A stretch of DNA of 64,000 nucleotides from Limnomonas spitsbergensis (taxonomy: Eukaryota > Chlorophyta > Chlorophyceae > Chlamydomonadales). The stretch spans positions 2,541,501 to 2,605,500 of the forward strand of contig JAYJMM010000118.1 in the NCBI GenBank assembly GCA_037349105.1, written 5' to 3'. A program made the position numbers and the translations under genes. This document shows, piece after piece, positions 24,275 to 35,341 of this stretch (the stretch's first letter is position 1; the number at the start of each line of letters is the position of its first letter). The notes beneath the pieces were generated by a model. It saw only the letters and a program-made list of their open reading frames with translations. It ran no database searches and was not told where the DNA came from.

Positions 24275-24458
24275 AATGAGGGTGTAGAGTTTTCCCTTGG
24301 ATAATCCGTTTCTGGCTACAGTTTCCCAAGGTAGTCCCTAAAAAGAAGAACCAAGGGAATGCCACGGTTTGCCTTGGACTTCCGTGGAAACCGTTTAACC
24401 AAGGGAAACCCTAATCCCCCCCCCTTTTCTTAAAAGAGAAAAACTCTATACCCCCATT
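24275..24458. mobile_element. MITE-like element with terminal inverted repeats
   Basis: Left end aatgagggtgtagagttttc (24275-24294) matches the complement of the right end gaaaaactctatacccccat (24438-24457) at most positions. The 184-base element has no coding capacity and contains internal ccttgg/ccaagg repeats. No clear target-site duplication was seen. Confidence 0.6.
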
Positions 24459-24689
24459 CGCATGATAGGGAAGGGAGGATCCTCATCAATGTTCGGGTGG
24501 GCTTCGCAGCAAATACGTACCCGCTAAAATCAACCATTATGTGTCCTGTTCACATTCATCACCTCAGTCAATACTACCAAGATAACAGTCTTGTCACAGC
24601 CTCTTTGGATATAGACTCATATCTAGACACACAGCCATGACCAGAGGGCCGTTTCTATCTCCTTGGGAATAAAAACAAGGAAAACAAAT

Positions 24690-24730
24690 ACCGGTAATGA
24701 ACTACCGGGTGCTGGTAGTTCATTACCGGT
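24690..24730. repeat. Perfect 17-bp hairpin
   Basis: accggtaatgaactacc (24690-24706) and its exact complement (24714-24730) flank a 7-base loop gggtgct. Confidence 0.95.
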
Positions 24731-25177
24731 TTAGTTGTCCACGCACATGTTGAGGTCTGACAACCCGCACCCGCACACGTATTAGTCCAGGCAGATATGC
24801 AGCTAAAATACCCACATCATGTGACTTGGGCTTCATCGAAATGATGCCTGCCCTGTTTCGAGCCCTGGTCCGGGGCTGTGAGGGGAGGATATTCCTGCTG
24901 GTGTGGCGGACCAGGAACAGTGAAGGAGACAGCTTGTATGTCTGAGAGATACATGCCATGCCGTCAATTTGATTAATTGGGCAGCAGTGATGAGTTTACG
25001 AAGGAGTCGGATGTGAAGGCAGGCACAAGAGGTTTGCACACTCGTCGAAGATCTGGAAACCCTAGCAACGTAGGGGTGAATCATTTTTATATCTTCATAT
25101 TATTTAAAAAGAACCGGTTTTTTTCTTTTTAGCCTTAAGGAGAGAATGCCATTTTTTTAAAAAGAGTTTGCTTCTGC

Positions 25178-25280
25178 ATGGTTTGCTTGGTACCAACCAT
25201 GCAAAATCTTGTAGAATCTTCTGCATGGTCTTTTTTTTTATCTTGGGAAAAAAATATGCATGGTCGGCCCCGACCATGCA
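25178..25280. repeat. Cluster of gcatggt foldbacks
   Basis: A foldback gcatggtt...aaccatgc spans about 25178-25204, and tgcatggtcgg/ccgaccatgca forms a 24-base palindrome at 25257-25280. Both are followed by aaaatctt, and further gcatgg copies lie at 25232 and 25312. Confidence 0.85.
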
Positions 25281-25718
25281 AAATCTTATGGCAAGGCTTT
25301 ATAAGATTCTGCATGGGCGGGGTTGACAGGGTTCGGTTTGGAGGTTTCTTTCGAATCCAACTTGATGTGCATGATGCTGACGCGACGAAGCTCGTTTCTA
25401 GATCCAGAAGCAGTCAAAACGCTCACTCTCCGTCTCCACGCTGAATCGCCCAACCAAACGCCCGAAAACGCTGGCTGTACCTGATTGACGACATCGGTTT
25501 GAAAGCCACTTTGTTAATGCCGTAGTATAACAGGGAGTACGGGTATGGTTGATCGTCGAATTTATGCTGATGTCAGCTGATCCATCCCTCCCACTCTGTA
25601 CCCTACCTGCTGCAGCCTTCCAAGTTTGAGACGCCGAAATTTGGGCAAAATTATCAGTGCCGGTACCCTAACCTCTAGCTTATAAGCCAAGCCCCCGTTA
25701 GACAAGGCAGATAGTCAG

Positions 25719-28700
25719 ATGCCGCTGCTCGCGGAGTCGACGGGGGAGCCATTATGGAAAATGGCTACATCAGAAGATCTGGACATGGTGGAAAAGACGC
25801 TTGCAGTGGCGTACATGGCTAAGGATCTGGGTAACAATCGGTTCAGAGTACAAGACTATGTCGGCGCGGCCGCAGCCTATTCCGCATACTTAAACGACAA
25901 AACGATGGATGGATTCATTCGACACCGCGGTTGGATGCACTTTGCAGCGGATGGCATGCCCCACGCCATTGAGTTGCTCAATGTCCTGGGTAAGTCTCGA
26001 GCTACTGTAGGAGGTCGTTGCGGGTGCACGCATCATGTGTGTATGGGTGCCTTGCGCCATGCAGGCATGAAGGCTGCATGCATCAGACCTGTTGTCACCC
26101 AATGGCATAAAGGCATGAAGGCTGCATGCATCAAGCGGGTCGGTAACAGACTGCACCATGCAGACATGAAGGCTGCATGCATCTTGCATGTCTGCACCCA
26201 GTAGCATGCCAGCCTGAAGGATGCTTGCATCAATGCATCATGCATGTCGGCACCAGACTGCGCCATGCAGGCACAAAGGCTGCATGCATCGTGAATTTTA
26301 TTACCCTATGCCATGTATGTATGGCATGATATCAAGAGTGATGCGCATTCTTCCAGTGCTCCCAAACAGCAAGTTAATGGTTTTGAGATTTAAATTTCCT
26401 ATGCAAGTAAGCAACTACGTACCATTTACAGGGATAGTAACTAACAAAACGAACTGGCAAGAGAGAAATAGAGGGGGGGCAGAAGAAATGGGCACGCTTT
26501 GAGGTAGGACACAAAATTCAACTGAAGCCACAGAAAACGCAGCTAAAAATCCACTAATTACAGTCCTACGATACTAGACCAGAGAAGGTATCAGCGACAC
26601 ACACTGAACGCTGAATGGACACTTAAAGCAATAGGGCCAAGCAACGATAGCAAAACACAAATCCTGACCCAACCCCCAAAGCCTGCGAGGAGGTAACACC
26701 AATTGAGTAGGAGCATAAATAATCCTGCGACTGCTAGCTACTCTGTGTTCTGCCGGCTAATCCGGCAGCAACCTAAGCTTATGAGGACGCAGATGCCGGT
26801 CAATTGGGTAGGCGAGAAGTTGGAAGAGGTGTTGTATCCCTCGATGATCTTTCTGTCGCCAGTGTTGCATAAGCTGATGCTGAAACTGCTGCCAGTGCTG
26901 ATGCTGGGAAAAGTAGTGGTTGCCTTGCTGACTTGTTGTCTGCTTTTCCTGCTTACTGTGTTGATGGTGCTGATATCAAAGCTAGGCCTGAAGCGGATAC
27001 CAAGGCTGTCGTCATGCAGATGTTTTGGCCCGTGTCAGAACAGGTGCAGAAGTTGCAATGGATGCTTACGCTCATGTCTGAACCGATGCAGAGCCTGCGT
27101 TGTCTGGCTCAGTGGTACCAGCTATTCTGCTGACGATGAAGCCGGTGTTGATGCATTTGCCGTATGTGGCAAAGTTTGTGTACTCGTCGATGTCCATGCT
27201 AGTGCACGTGTTGATGTGGATACTGAAACCTTTGGCGTTGAAGCTGTTGATGGTATGTTGGTATGGGCTCGGTCTTGGTCTTGGCCCCCCTCTATTCCAA
27301 CATCTGCGTTAAGAGTGGGGCGGAAGGACTGCGGTTATGCATTGTATGCCTTGCCGTTGTCACTGCCCAGCTTTGTGTAATGAAGCAGGTCGGATGTATC
27401 AGCAACACATGCTATTAACGGTATGCTGAGCATAGGCGCCCATCGCATCAATACAAAAGGGGTCGAACTCGCAGCCTACAAACAGATAACAGAAGCGCAA
27501 AAGCCTTGCAGCCGAACCAGTCTTATCTGCCGATGATCTCTTCCTCTGAAGGCAGCAGAGGATCGGATCAAGTGCGGTTCATGGAGTGGCCAGCCACGCT
27601 CCAGGGAGGTAAAAGCTCTATTTTGTCATGTCATGGCGGCCAAGATTTATTTCACACCCTAAGGCGTGTTTCCTGGGTGGACTTATACTGTGAGCGCCGC
27701 ACAGCCCCCCTCCCCTGCTCTACTCCCCCAACTTCCTACTCTCTCCTGGTTTATGCATGCCAACGCCAAACCCCCTTTTCCTGTTCTGCCTGCTTTCAGG
27801 CCAGACGCTGAATAACCGAGCAATGTGCAACCTGAAGCTAGGCAACATCCGCGCTGTCCTCATGGACACCGCCACGGCCATACACATTGCTAGCTTCACA
27901 TCACTTCTCCTGGCAGACGGAGTGGCAGGCAAGCACGCCAGCCGCACGATACGCCCCGGAACTGAGGAGATATTCTTCAAGGCAAGTGAACTTGGCCAGG
28001 CCAGGCCATGTCAGGCAAAAACTGCTTGAAAAGCTTTTTATCTTACTGCTCCGACCCCAAACTTGATCTCTCAGACAGAAGTGCTATTTAGATCAGGGAA
28101 TCCATTCTTCAGGATTCATATTTTGGCCTGTCTTCAATTATTTTTGTGACTGTGTCATGAAGTCTTTACCCGTCCACCCACTGCATCGCCCACAAATTCC
28201 CCCCCACACACATCCACTCAGCCACCACCCACCCACTCCCACACCCACCATTCACTCCCCCAGGCCTGTGTTCGACGCTCCAAGGCGTTTGAGGCGACTG
28301 GCAACAGCGCTGCGGCTGCACAGCTGGTCCGCGAGGTGTCCTTGCTGCGCTGCGTGATGCTTGCCCCGGCCGTGGCTGACCTCGTCGCTGACCGCAACCG
28401 GCTGGACAGCATGCGTCACCCCAGTGAGGATGGGCGGCTAGCATGCCATGGGAAAATGGACTGGTCATCCGTGTGCCCCGGGAGGTGGTGTAAGCGGCGG
28501 GCGGGCGGCAAGGCTCCGCCGGAGCTCAAGGGCTTTGCAGCTGGACACTTTGGCGGGAGTATCTACGTGGTCGGGGGAGAGTTTGTGACGCGTCCATTGG
28601 AGTACAACCCAAAGGTAGAGGCGGATGACGAACACGGTCATGCACTCTTTAAATCTCCTATTTCTAGCGTTACGAAGGTGGAGGGGTACCGTTTTGACTG

Positions 28701-31070
28701 TGTGTAGGTGTAGCTGTGCTTTGCCGACAGGGGAATATAAGCTGACTCCTACTGAGTATATAACCTCAAATGGCATGCCCCGCTGAATGACCTAACTATG
28801 AACTGTGATGCCTTGCCGTGGTATTTATGTAAGGTTTACGCATTAGATATTGCCAGCCTGAATTGAAGTTTGTTTGACACCGTATGGCTGGCTGGCTGCA
28901 TCGACGCTGCGACAACCACCCTCCTTACTGTAGGTGTACGCTGTGGACCTTGCCAGCATGACGTGGCGCATCGTACAGCCCCAGGGCCCTACAAACGCCC
29001 ATGCGCCGGTCGGCCAGCTGTACAACGCCAGCACAATCTGGAGGAGCAGCATCTGCAACGTTGTGTTCAGCCGGAAAGAGGTGCCGGCAGTCCACCTGTT
29101 TGACATGGCGACTGAGACATGGAGCAAGAGGTCGTTTGCGGCTTGGCCCAAGTAAGAGCTACTGCTAGCTGAGCAGGAACAGTCGTGTTGGTTGATGTTG
29201 GTACGTCAGAATAAGGCGGCTGGGCTCAAGCAAGAGCTAGTTCTTGCTGTTGGTGGTTTCAGATTTATATGGCTTGGCCCCATAAAGAGTTGTGGCTGGT
29301 TGTTGGCCGTTTCGTAATTGTGCCGCTTAGCACAAGTAACTAAATAAGAGCTGCTTCAATACGGTACTTGCTGTTAGTTGGCGGTTACAGAGTTCACGTT
29401 TCAGATCTGTGATTCCTTGGATTGCTGGATGTATGGACCTTATAAGAAGCAGCGCTTCGGTATGAACATGTTGCTGACATTTGAGTGTGCATTCGTCGAG
29501 AGCCCACTGAGAGCCCACTGAGAGGCCCCAGCGCCCCAGCGGGCCCCCCAGCCCCCACTGAGAGGCCCCAGTGCCCCAGCGGGCCTTCAGAGCCCCCCAG
29601 CCCCCACTGAGAGGCCCACATAAACATCCGATTGGTGCATTACTGGAGTGAACGAAGCCTGTTCGCTCACCCATGGACACACACACACACACACATACAC
29701 ACACACACACACATGCAGGAACGTCAAGAACTTCCACCCTGCCCAACGAGGAGAGCAGCTCTGCAACTTTGCCACGGCGGTGCTTGGTGACAAGCTGTTT
29801 GTCCACGGTGGCTACACCGACCGGCGCACCATCGGCTCTCTGAACTGCCTGTTTGCATACAGCCTTGCGGGCGATACCTGGGAGGTTATCCACAACATGC
29901 CCAAGACGTCGCAAAACTACCCCGAGGGGCGGCACTGCCACCAGATGTGGGCCATGTCCGGCAGGCTGTACATCATGGGAGGACGTACGCCTTGTGAGTG
30001 GTGCAAAGAAACAAATGATACATGTGTTCTAGCTGAGGACATTTTGGCTGGCCTTCTGATACCATCCTGATACCTGCATTTCGTATCTACGTAAAACTAG
30101 GAAAAAGCTCTCTATTCTGCTCATATTTTAACCCTAAGCCATGAACCATGGACCCTGAACCATGTATGTTTTTGTGCGTTTCCAATTAGCACCAACTGGG
30201 GATGTCGACGAGCCTATGGTGCCAGAGGACCGCTACTTCTGGTCCTACGACGTCGCGGCCCGCACGTGGCGCAACGAGGCCTCGTTCATGAATGCTGGCG
30301 GGAACCAGAGTAATATGCCCTCTCCGCGATCCGAGTTTTCGGTTGCGTCGTTCGGTTGCGACGGCGGCAGCGGCGACGCATCTATGATGAGCAAAGCTGT
30401 CATCTTTGGCGGCTACACGACGGAGCTCAAGTTCCAAAACCGCCAAGCCAGAATATCCATGGAATACTCCTACTTGGGAGATGCGTTCCTGTACGACGCC
30501 GAGAAGAACTCTTGGAAGTATGTTTTTTCCGACGACTGGCCACAACACCGGGCAATGGCGGCCCTGGTCGCAGTGCCAAGGACGGATATTGTTGATCTCG
30601 AGACTACTGATGTAGTTGCTAAGGCTAATGCTGCTGTCCTTGCTGCCGAACGTGATGCTACTGAATCTGCCGCCCGTGGCGACAGCAGCAAAGATCAGGC
30701 AAAAGCAAATGTGACATGGGCAGCAGCAAAAATGGCGGCAGAAATGGCGGCTGCACACCCAGGCGGTCTCGGGGTGAAAAAGAAGTCCAAGCCTTCAAAA
30801 GCGATGGAGGGCTTCCGGATGTTTGCCCTGGGTGGGTATGATTGTAACGCGATGAAAGTCAACAGCGTGCCTTTCAGCTCAGTATGGGAGCTGGTGCTGG
30901 GCAGTAGCGTGAAGCACGTCCGGGCGCGCTGCTGGGGGTGCGACAAGATCGAGGAGGGCCTCCAGCTGTGCTGTGGGACGTGCGAGGGGGCGGTGGCGAT
31001 CTGCAGCAAGGAGTGCCAGGCGCAGGTCTGGGCGTCCGGGCACAAGCATTGGTGCAGCAAGAAGGGTTAG
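25719..31070 (+). CDS. TPR-kelch-MYND zinc-finger protein
   Basis: Six exons: 25719-25989, 27800-27981, 28264-28614, 28934-29151, 29719-29993, 30190-31070; phases chain perfectly to 725 residues. Intron 2 uses a GC donor (AAG|GCAAGT). Residues about 25-150 form TPR-like helices (AKDLGNNRFRVQDYVGAAAA, LNNRAMCNLKLGNIRAVLMD), where the intake of a protein partner is usual. The middle holds kelch-type blades (GSIYVVGGE, KLFVHGGYTD, RLYIMGGRTP, KAVIFGGYTT, FRMFALGGYD), forming a beta-propeller. The C-terminus is a complete MYND finger: CWGC, CCGTC, CSKEC and HKHWC supply the zinc ligands. An Ala/Lys-rich insert lies between the last blades. Known for the parts: all three domains bind proteins, so an adaptor role is inferred; no catalytic site is seen. 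The ATG chosen is the first in the TPR frame. Confidence 0.88.
26030..26295. repeat. Minisatellite in intron 1 of the kelch-MYND gene
   Basis: A unit of roughly 55-60 bases containing gccatgcaggcatgaaggct and gcatgcatc recurs about five times with variation. Confidence 0.85.
26703..27380 (+). other. Long intronic open frame with degenerate repeat-like coding character
   Basis: A 225-codon open frame lies inside intron 1 of the kelch-MYND gene. The predicted product is Leu/Val- and then Cys/Arg-rich and unlike any family I know. In the other forward frames the same DNA reads as Ala/Asp/Val-rich protein (ADAETAASADAGKSS; VDVHASARVDVDTETFGVEA), with changes of frame between pieces. The sequence is built from gctgatg/gttgatg-type words. 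It is either a decayed repetitive coding sequence or simple-sequence DNA. Confidence 0.35.
28829..28862 (+). repeat. Decayed copy of the start of kelch-MYND exon 4
   Basis: tgtaaggtttacgcattaga followed by tattgccagcctgaa resembles the acceptor and first codons of exon 4 at 28929-28962 (tgtaggtgtacgctgtggac). It sits about 100 bases upstream in the intron. Confidence 0.6.
29216..29365 (+). repeat. Three decayed copies of the kelch-MYND exon 4 donor region
   Basis: The exon 4 end gcggcttggcccaagtaaga (29139-29158) is echoed at 29216-29255, 29268-29303 and 29321-29365, for example tatggcttggccccataaag and cgcttagcacaagtaac, at a spacing near 53 bases between the later copies. Confidence 0.6.
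29505..29625. repeat. GC-rich minisatellite in intron 4 of the kelch-MYND gene
   Basis: Units cccactgagaggccccag and gccccagcgggcc repeat with indels over about 120 bases. Confidence 0.9.
29678..29713. repeat. (CA)n microsatellite next to a splice acceptor
   Basis: An interrupted CA array ends five bases before the atgcag acceptor of exon 5 (29719), taking the place of the usual pyrimidine tract. Confidence 0.95.
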
Positions 31071-32704
31071 CAGCCTGCTGGTCTTTTCCAATCAAGGCAG
31101 GGAAGAAGCCTCCAAGGGAGAGTAGAGCCTTGTTCCTTGTTTGTTCTTTTCTCTTGTGACCATTGTCTGTCGTTAGCAGGCCACCTGCTTTGAGCCCTCT
31201 GTTTGTTAATTCAGGACTTCATCGCACTCAGGGTGGGGCGCTAAGACTGAGATGCATGGGTTATGTCATGCAAGCCCTTTCTTGGTGTGGGGGATATTCA
31301 TGGTTTCTACCTGGCCCTGGCAAACCAGTAAGCGTCTCGGGCAATCAGGCAATGCAGAGACAGCTATCCGGGCCCCGTGACAACTTTTGGAAGCAATATT
31401 TGCGTGGAATGTGTTGTATTTTCTTGGAATGATGTTTAAATGGAACCTGCGCACTCAATGTTATAAACGTTAATAAAAGATACTGCCGGTTGTGCAAATT
31501 TGTTTAAGTTGTCTTTGGCTTTACAATTGGGACCAGGGGGACCTGAGCGGGACAGTCATGCATGTGACTCTTACATTACGATTATGGCTAACAGTATGGC
31601 ATGCTGTTTTCAACCGACCTGGACACTGCTGCCTCCACACCCATTTGCCAACAACTTAGCACCTCTGGCCTCTGCTAAAAGAAGGCTCTGGGATCAGCCG
31701 TGTCAGCGTTGAACCGTATTCTGGAAACTACAGAGACGAAAGGAAGAGATGCGTGCACAAACCTAATAAGTTCTCAATCGACACCAGATCTGGGCACGCA
31801 TGCTGACGTATGGCATCATGGCGAGTGGCTTTGGAATTGCCTATTTTTTGATGATTTGCAATGTCCTCTGGACTCCCAAGAGCCGGGACGAAATTATTTC
31901 TCAGGATTTTGCAGACCCTGCCGCATAAGATGCTTAAAGACTTATAATACATCTTAAACTTTCCTTTCTTACCCTCATATCATCCGTAGTGTGAGCCAGC
32001 TGAAAATATAGAGAACCTGCAGATAATTAGTGAAGCCCTCTCAGCCAGGATATTGAGGAGAACCAGGCCATCCACAACGGATAGATTTACAGCAACTGAT
32101 ATTTTCACATTCCAACCTGGCCCCCTGGTCCTACCTGTACAGAAGCCACGATTGCATAAGATGCCCTGCCCTGTATTCTGTTTTGTGGACTGCTGTAACC
32201 TCAACAGATATCCTGATGCCACGTATTGTGATAAGCTGCTGCACCAGCTGGGGCAGGAACGAAAAGCCAAACAATAACAACTTGTGGATCTACATCTCAT
32301 TTGCAAACTTACTCATCCCGCGGGACGCTTGGTGTCTCTCTATGGTGATAAAAACAAGACAAGATAACCCAGGGCAGAGATTTAAAGCTCGTGACCGGGA
32401 CATAATTGAGCTCAGCGCAACCATGCATTGATCAAAGCCGAGCTTCAGTAGTACCTTGCAGTATCCCTAGTCAGAAACGGTACTTGTATAGATATTCCTT
32501 GTAAAGATGTTTTTTTATATTGTCTATGTACTTCGATCCTCATCGTCTATCTGCCCAGACGGATCTATCCGGATCTCTGTCGTCCTTGTTCATCTGCCCA
32601 GATAGATTGATCCAGATTTATATCCAGCAGCTGTGTCTGGACGAGTGTCCAGATGCAGCACACTGTCCAAATGGCACAAATTGTCCAGATCGAGCAGATT
32701 GTAC
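31071..32704. other. Intergenic, no supported gene
   Basis: 3' flank of the kelch-MYND gene. An aataaa lies near 31472 but no clear TGTAA was found close to the stop. 32524-32700 holds short repeats built on cagatag/cagacgg and gtccagat words. Confidence 0.45.
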
Positions 32705-34083
32705 ATGAATGCTTGCGGCCCATGTGTCTGAGACGGACCATTTGCAGTGGCAGTACGACGTCGGTTAAGCGGGACAGCATGGTGTCATCCATGTACTGCA
32801 TGTAGGGAGGGGGGAAGAGTATTTGGTTGAGTTTGCGCCAGACCCCTTTGGGGGCTGCCACGTATCTCCTACTTGGCCGATGAGGACCCAACCTGGAAAC
32901 AGTGTGAACCAGGCAGCAGGGCTTGCTGCTCCAGGCCCTGTGGCGGCAGGCTGTAGGATGTGAGGTGTCAGAAATGTAGCTGAAGCGCTCTAAACAAACG
33001 GTTGACAGGGATTTGATGGACTGTTGCAGCTCTCGGTGGCTGAAATACTTCTTATTTCTCAAGTGGGGTGTCGGACAGATCGGTTGGACACTGCTTCACA
33101 ACCAATCATAGCCATCATAGCTGTAGCATTTTCCCCTGTCTGATCAGGGAGGAGCCATATTTGATACATGCACGGATCCCTAGACGACCAAGCCAAATAT
33201 GTTTTCTTGTTTTGAGCACATTATTTGGCTTTATTACTTGGTTGCCTTGAACTATGGTCTAAGACTTACATCTTGGTATAGTCCAGAAGTCTTACCCGCC
33301 CATTAAAAACTGCCTGTGTCTATTTTAAGTCTGCCATAACAGGATGACTGCTGCTGACTTGCTGGCAAAGTTTTGGTTTTATTCGCTCCTGTGCTTTATA
33401 CTTGCCCTTCAAGATGTTTGCCCTTCAAGATGGAGGGAGGGAAACAGTCGGGAATATGCTTTATTTCTCATCGCCGAGAGTTATCAAGCATGCAAAATGA
33501 GCTTTCCAAGCCTGGTATCGCAGTTCTTATTTCGCAGGGGGGGTAAGTGATAAAGGGTGGCTATGTGAGGTGTGAGTGCGGGGAGAATTACCCCAGAAAA
33601 TCATAGTTTGACAAAAAACAGGGAAACAAAATGGAGAAGAGCAAAAGTTGCCATTGCATTCCCAGTGCCAAAACCTGTCAATCTGCATATGAAAATATTG
33701 CTAATACGGCATGCTTTGACACCAAACCCTCAATAACATGCTATATTGGCATGGGGGGGGGAGGGTTATGGCTCCATAAACACAATGAATCACTGCTGAT
33801 ATTTAGCCTACACCGGTATTTGGGGCTGGGCCAACATAGCTGCTGTGATTTAAACAATGGATGTTGAGATTGCTTGACAGCTTTGAGGTTATGCCGTTCA
33901 TTTCACAGGCAAAGCAGTATTTCTAAGGAACCTTCTTACCCGGATCTCGTCTTCCTGCGTGAACCCCAGCACTTGCCACAGCTTTAATGCCGTCCAGGGG
34001 GTGATGCCGCCGTCAATGAGGGCAGCTCTTGCAGATGCCGTAACCTCCGCTGGCACATCATCCCAGGAAGCAGCCGAGCCCAG
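32705..34083 (-). CDS. Module A plus module B exons, second locus
   Basis: Exon A1 34083-33940 (144 bases, phase 0-0, acceptor ACATGCAG, donor CGG|GTAAGA) encodes a full module A with SWDDVPAEV, SARAAL, GGITPW, ALKLWQVLGF and EDEIR. Exon B1 starts at 32795 (acceptor ACATGCAG) with YMDDTMLSRLTDVVLPLQM and runs to about 32705, where the donor is uncertain. These are clear homologues of the modules at 21.9-24.2 kb. Whether this pair belongs to the WD40 gene upstream on the same strand, to the gene at 24 kb (the plus-strand kelch-MYND gene lies between), or to its own gene is unknown. I do not recognise the family. A copy of the dispersed repeat follows in the intron at 32860-32945. Confidence 0.5.
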
Positions 34084-35341
34084 CTGCATGTACACATAAA
34101 TCAAATATTCTGACACTCAGTCTGGAGCTTACCTCATGAGAAAGCCTAGGGCCACAGTATGAGGGCAGCTGCAAAGTGCAGATCCATCAAACTTAATGAG
34201 ACAGGAAGCTATGCTTGAATAACGTACAGATGTAGCTGCCAGTACTGTCCATGTTGATACTTGATATGCATGGCCCTAGCAGTTCAACCTACTGTATGTG
34301 GCTCAGGTGATGACGGCTAATTTTCAGCATGCCAGTAGGATAGTACAGGGTGTACCTTTCCGTTTCACATTTTAAAGGATAGACACAAGAGCATCCTCTT
34401 ATCAGCCAGGCTATCCTACCTAGCACAGACGTGCCATGCGATGATAAGACCGCCAATTCAGGCCTGTTTGAACTAAGTACCAGTAGGCTACTTTGCCTTA
34501 ACATACTTGCTTGTTAGCCGTTGCTGTCTACCGTATATCTGTTTCAATGGTAAATGAATGCTATTGGGGCAACGAAAATAAGATGAAACAAGGCATGGTT
34601 TCCATACGGTACACGAATCTCCTCCCAAGAAAGAATCTGCAATCAATCATCCGGGCTACACGGGGTGCCGTTTATCCATCCGGACAAGATCGGCAATTGC
34701 GCACATTATTATTACCGATATTGGGAGTAGGCTCAGTATTGGGCTTCATCCAGCTCGAGTCTGTCCTGTTACAGTAAAATGTTCCGGGGCTGCAAGAGGA
34801 TGCCATTCTTACAGCAGGGACAGGCGGTCCAGGACAATTTAAGACGAAAATGTGGATCAAAAGAGTACCCGTAGAATCCGTCATCGCTGTTCGGTTTGGA
34901 TGATCGATGCCTGCGCATGCAGACACGATTAACTTTCAAAACGTACCGCAGCTCGGTCCTGCTGCAGTTCCTTCAGCAGTACTAGCTGTCAAAACCATGA
35001 TCCTCATCATGCTGCTTCTGTTGCTGCCTGCTGCTTGCTGTATACTAATTGGAAAATCACATACATACAATCACCTGGACGACAGTGCCGAGTCCCGCAA
35101 ACTAACCCGTATCGTAATGATCGGATTATCGGAACGCACGACGGAACATGCCGTCACATTTTGGGAAGTCGCGTTTTTCTCTCAGCCTCATGCACTATCT
35201 TTGAACACTCCTCGGCCTCTCTCAGCATTCAGTACCAGCAGGCCATGGCAACCAACAAGAAGGCGACGGAGCTGCGCCTCATGAGCGGCGTGGGAGTGAA
35301 GGCAACAGCACAGCATGGTCAACTCTACAGCTGCCACAGGG

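Noticed and set aside
29327..29941. 204-codon minus-strand open frame
   Set aside because: Runs across a minisatellite, the CA array and antisense to kelch-MYND exon 5.
30186..30758. 190-codon minus-strand open frame
   Set aside because: Antisense to the last kelch-MYND exon, which has clear domain similarity.
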